Part shown: positions 6,422-6,450 of the stretch, one piece after another
How the letters are laid out: each line of letters begins with the position of its first letter
Numbering within the stretch: the first letter of the stretch is position 1
NCBI GenBank assembly: GCA_945949655.1
Contig: CAMFFG010000070.1
Coordinates: forward strand, 1 to 6,450
Origin: an uncultured Peptococcaceae bacterium
GTDB lineage: Bacteria > Bacillota > Peptococcia > Peptococcales > Peptococcaceae
Reading direction: 5' to 3'
Length of the DNA: 6,450 bases
The notes under the pieces: generated by a model
Told to the model about the DNA's origin: nothing
Seen by the model: only the letters and a program-made list of their open reading frames with translations
Databases searched by the model: none
Program-made: the position numbers and the translations under genes

Positions 6422-6450
6422 CTACTACTATACAAAAACGGTTGAGTCCT

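Noticed and set aside
6388..6450. Promoter for a gene beyond the right edge
   Set aside because: TACTAT (6426-6431) with GTTACA (6403-6408) has 17-base spacing but only 4 of 6 matches in each box, too weak to call.

Overview
The window reads as the end of a draft contig from a low-to-mid GC Bacillota (Firmicutes), most likely an anaerobic clostridial lineage. The support is strong AGGAGG-type ribosome binding sites, sigma-A promoters with near-consensus boxes, U-tailed intrinsic terminators, and a BclA-like collagen protein of the type found on clostridial and bacillar spores. Family or genus cannot be resolved from the sequence alone. The first 48 bases are not genomic: they are Illumina P5/TruSeq adapter left on the contig, so biology starts at about base 49.

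Layout. 49-344: 3' end of a gene (+) for a small membrane-anchored protein, cut off by the contig edge. 345-487: gene-free spacer with an inverted repeat and a strong sigma-A promoter. 488-2569: monocistronic gene (+) for a 693-residue phosphodiesterase of the alkaline phosphatase superfamily, closed by a strong terminator. 2651-3671: LysR-type regulator (+) with its own extended -10 promoter and a leader built of short tandem repeats. 3721-3758: two-way terminator shared with the convergent operon. 5018 to 3762 (-): two-gene operon, a zinc-ribbon-like protein of unknown role followed by a lone ABC ATPase, with a strong promoter whose spacer holds a 12-bp perfect palindrome. 5083-5262: divergent spacer with a candidate sporulation (sigma-K/E-like) promoter and a dyad. 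5263-6330 (+): collagen-like protein with two Gly-X-Thr tracts, Cys clusters and a predicted beta-sandwich C-terminal domain, closed by a terminator. 6388-6450: start of another intergenic region with an imperfect dyad.

How the genes relate. No single pathway joins them. Each unit has its own promoter and terminator. The LysR protein may control the phosphodiesterase beside it, but nothing in the sequence proves that. The collagen-like gene has the strongest biological story: no signal peptide, Thr-rich Gly-X-Thr repeats (glycan acceptors in known exosporium proteins) and a mother-cell-type promoter candidate all fit a spore-surface filament protein. A second pattern is a series of short head-to-tail duplications in the non-coding DNA flanking the LysR gene. 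No RNA genes, insertion sequences or CRISPR arrays were seen.
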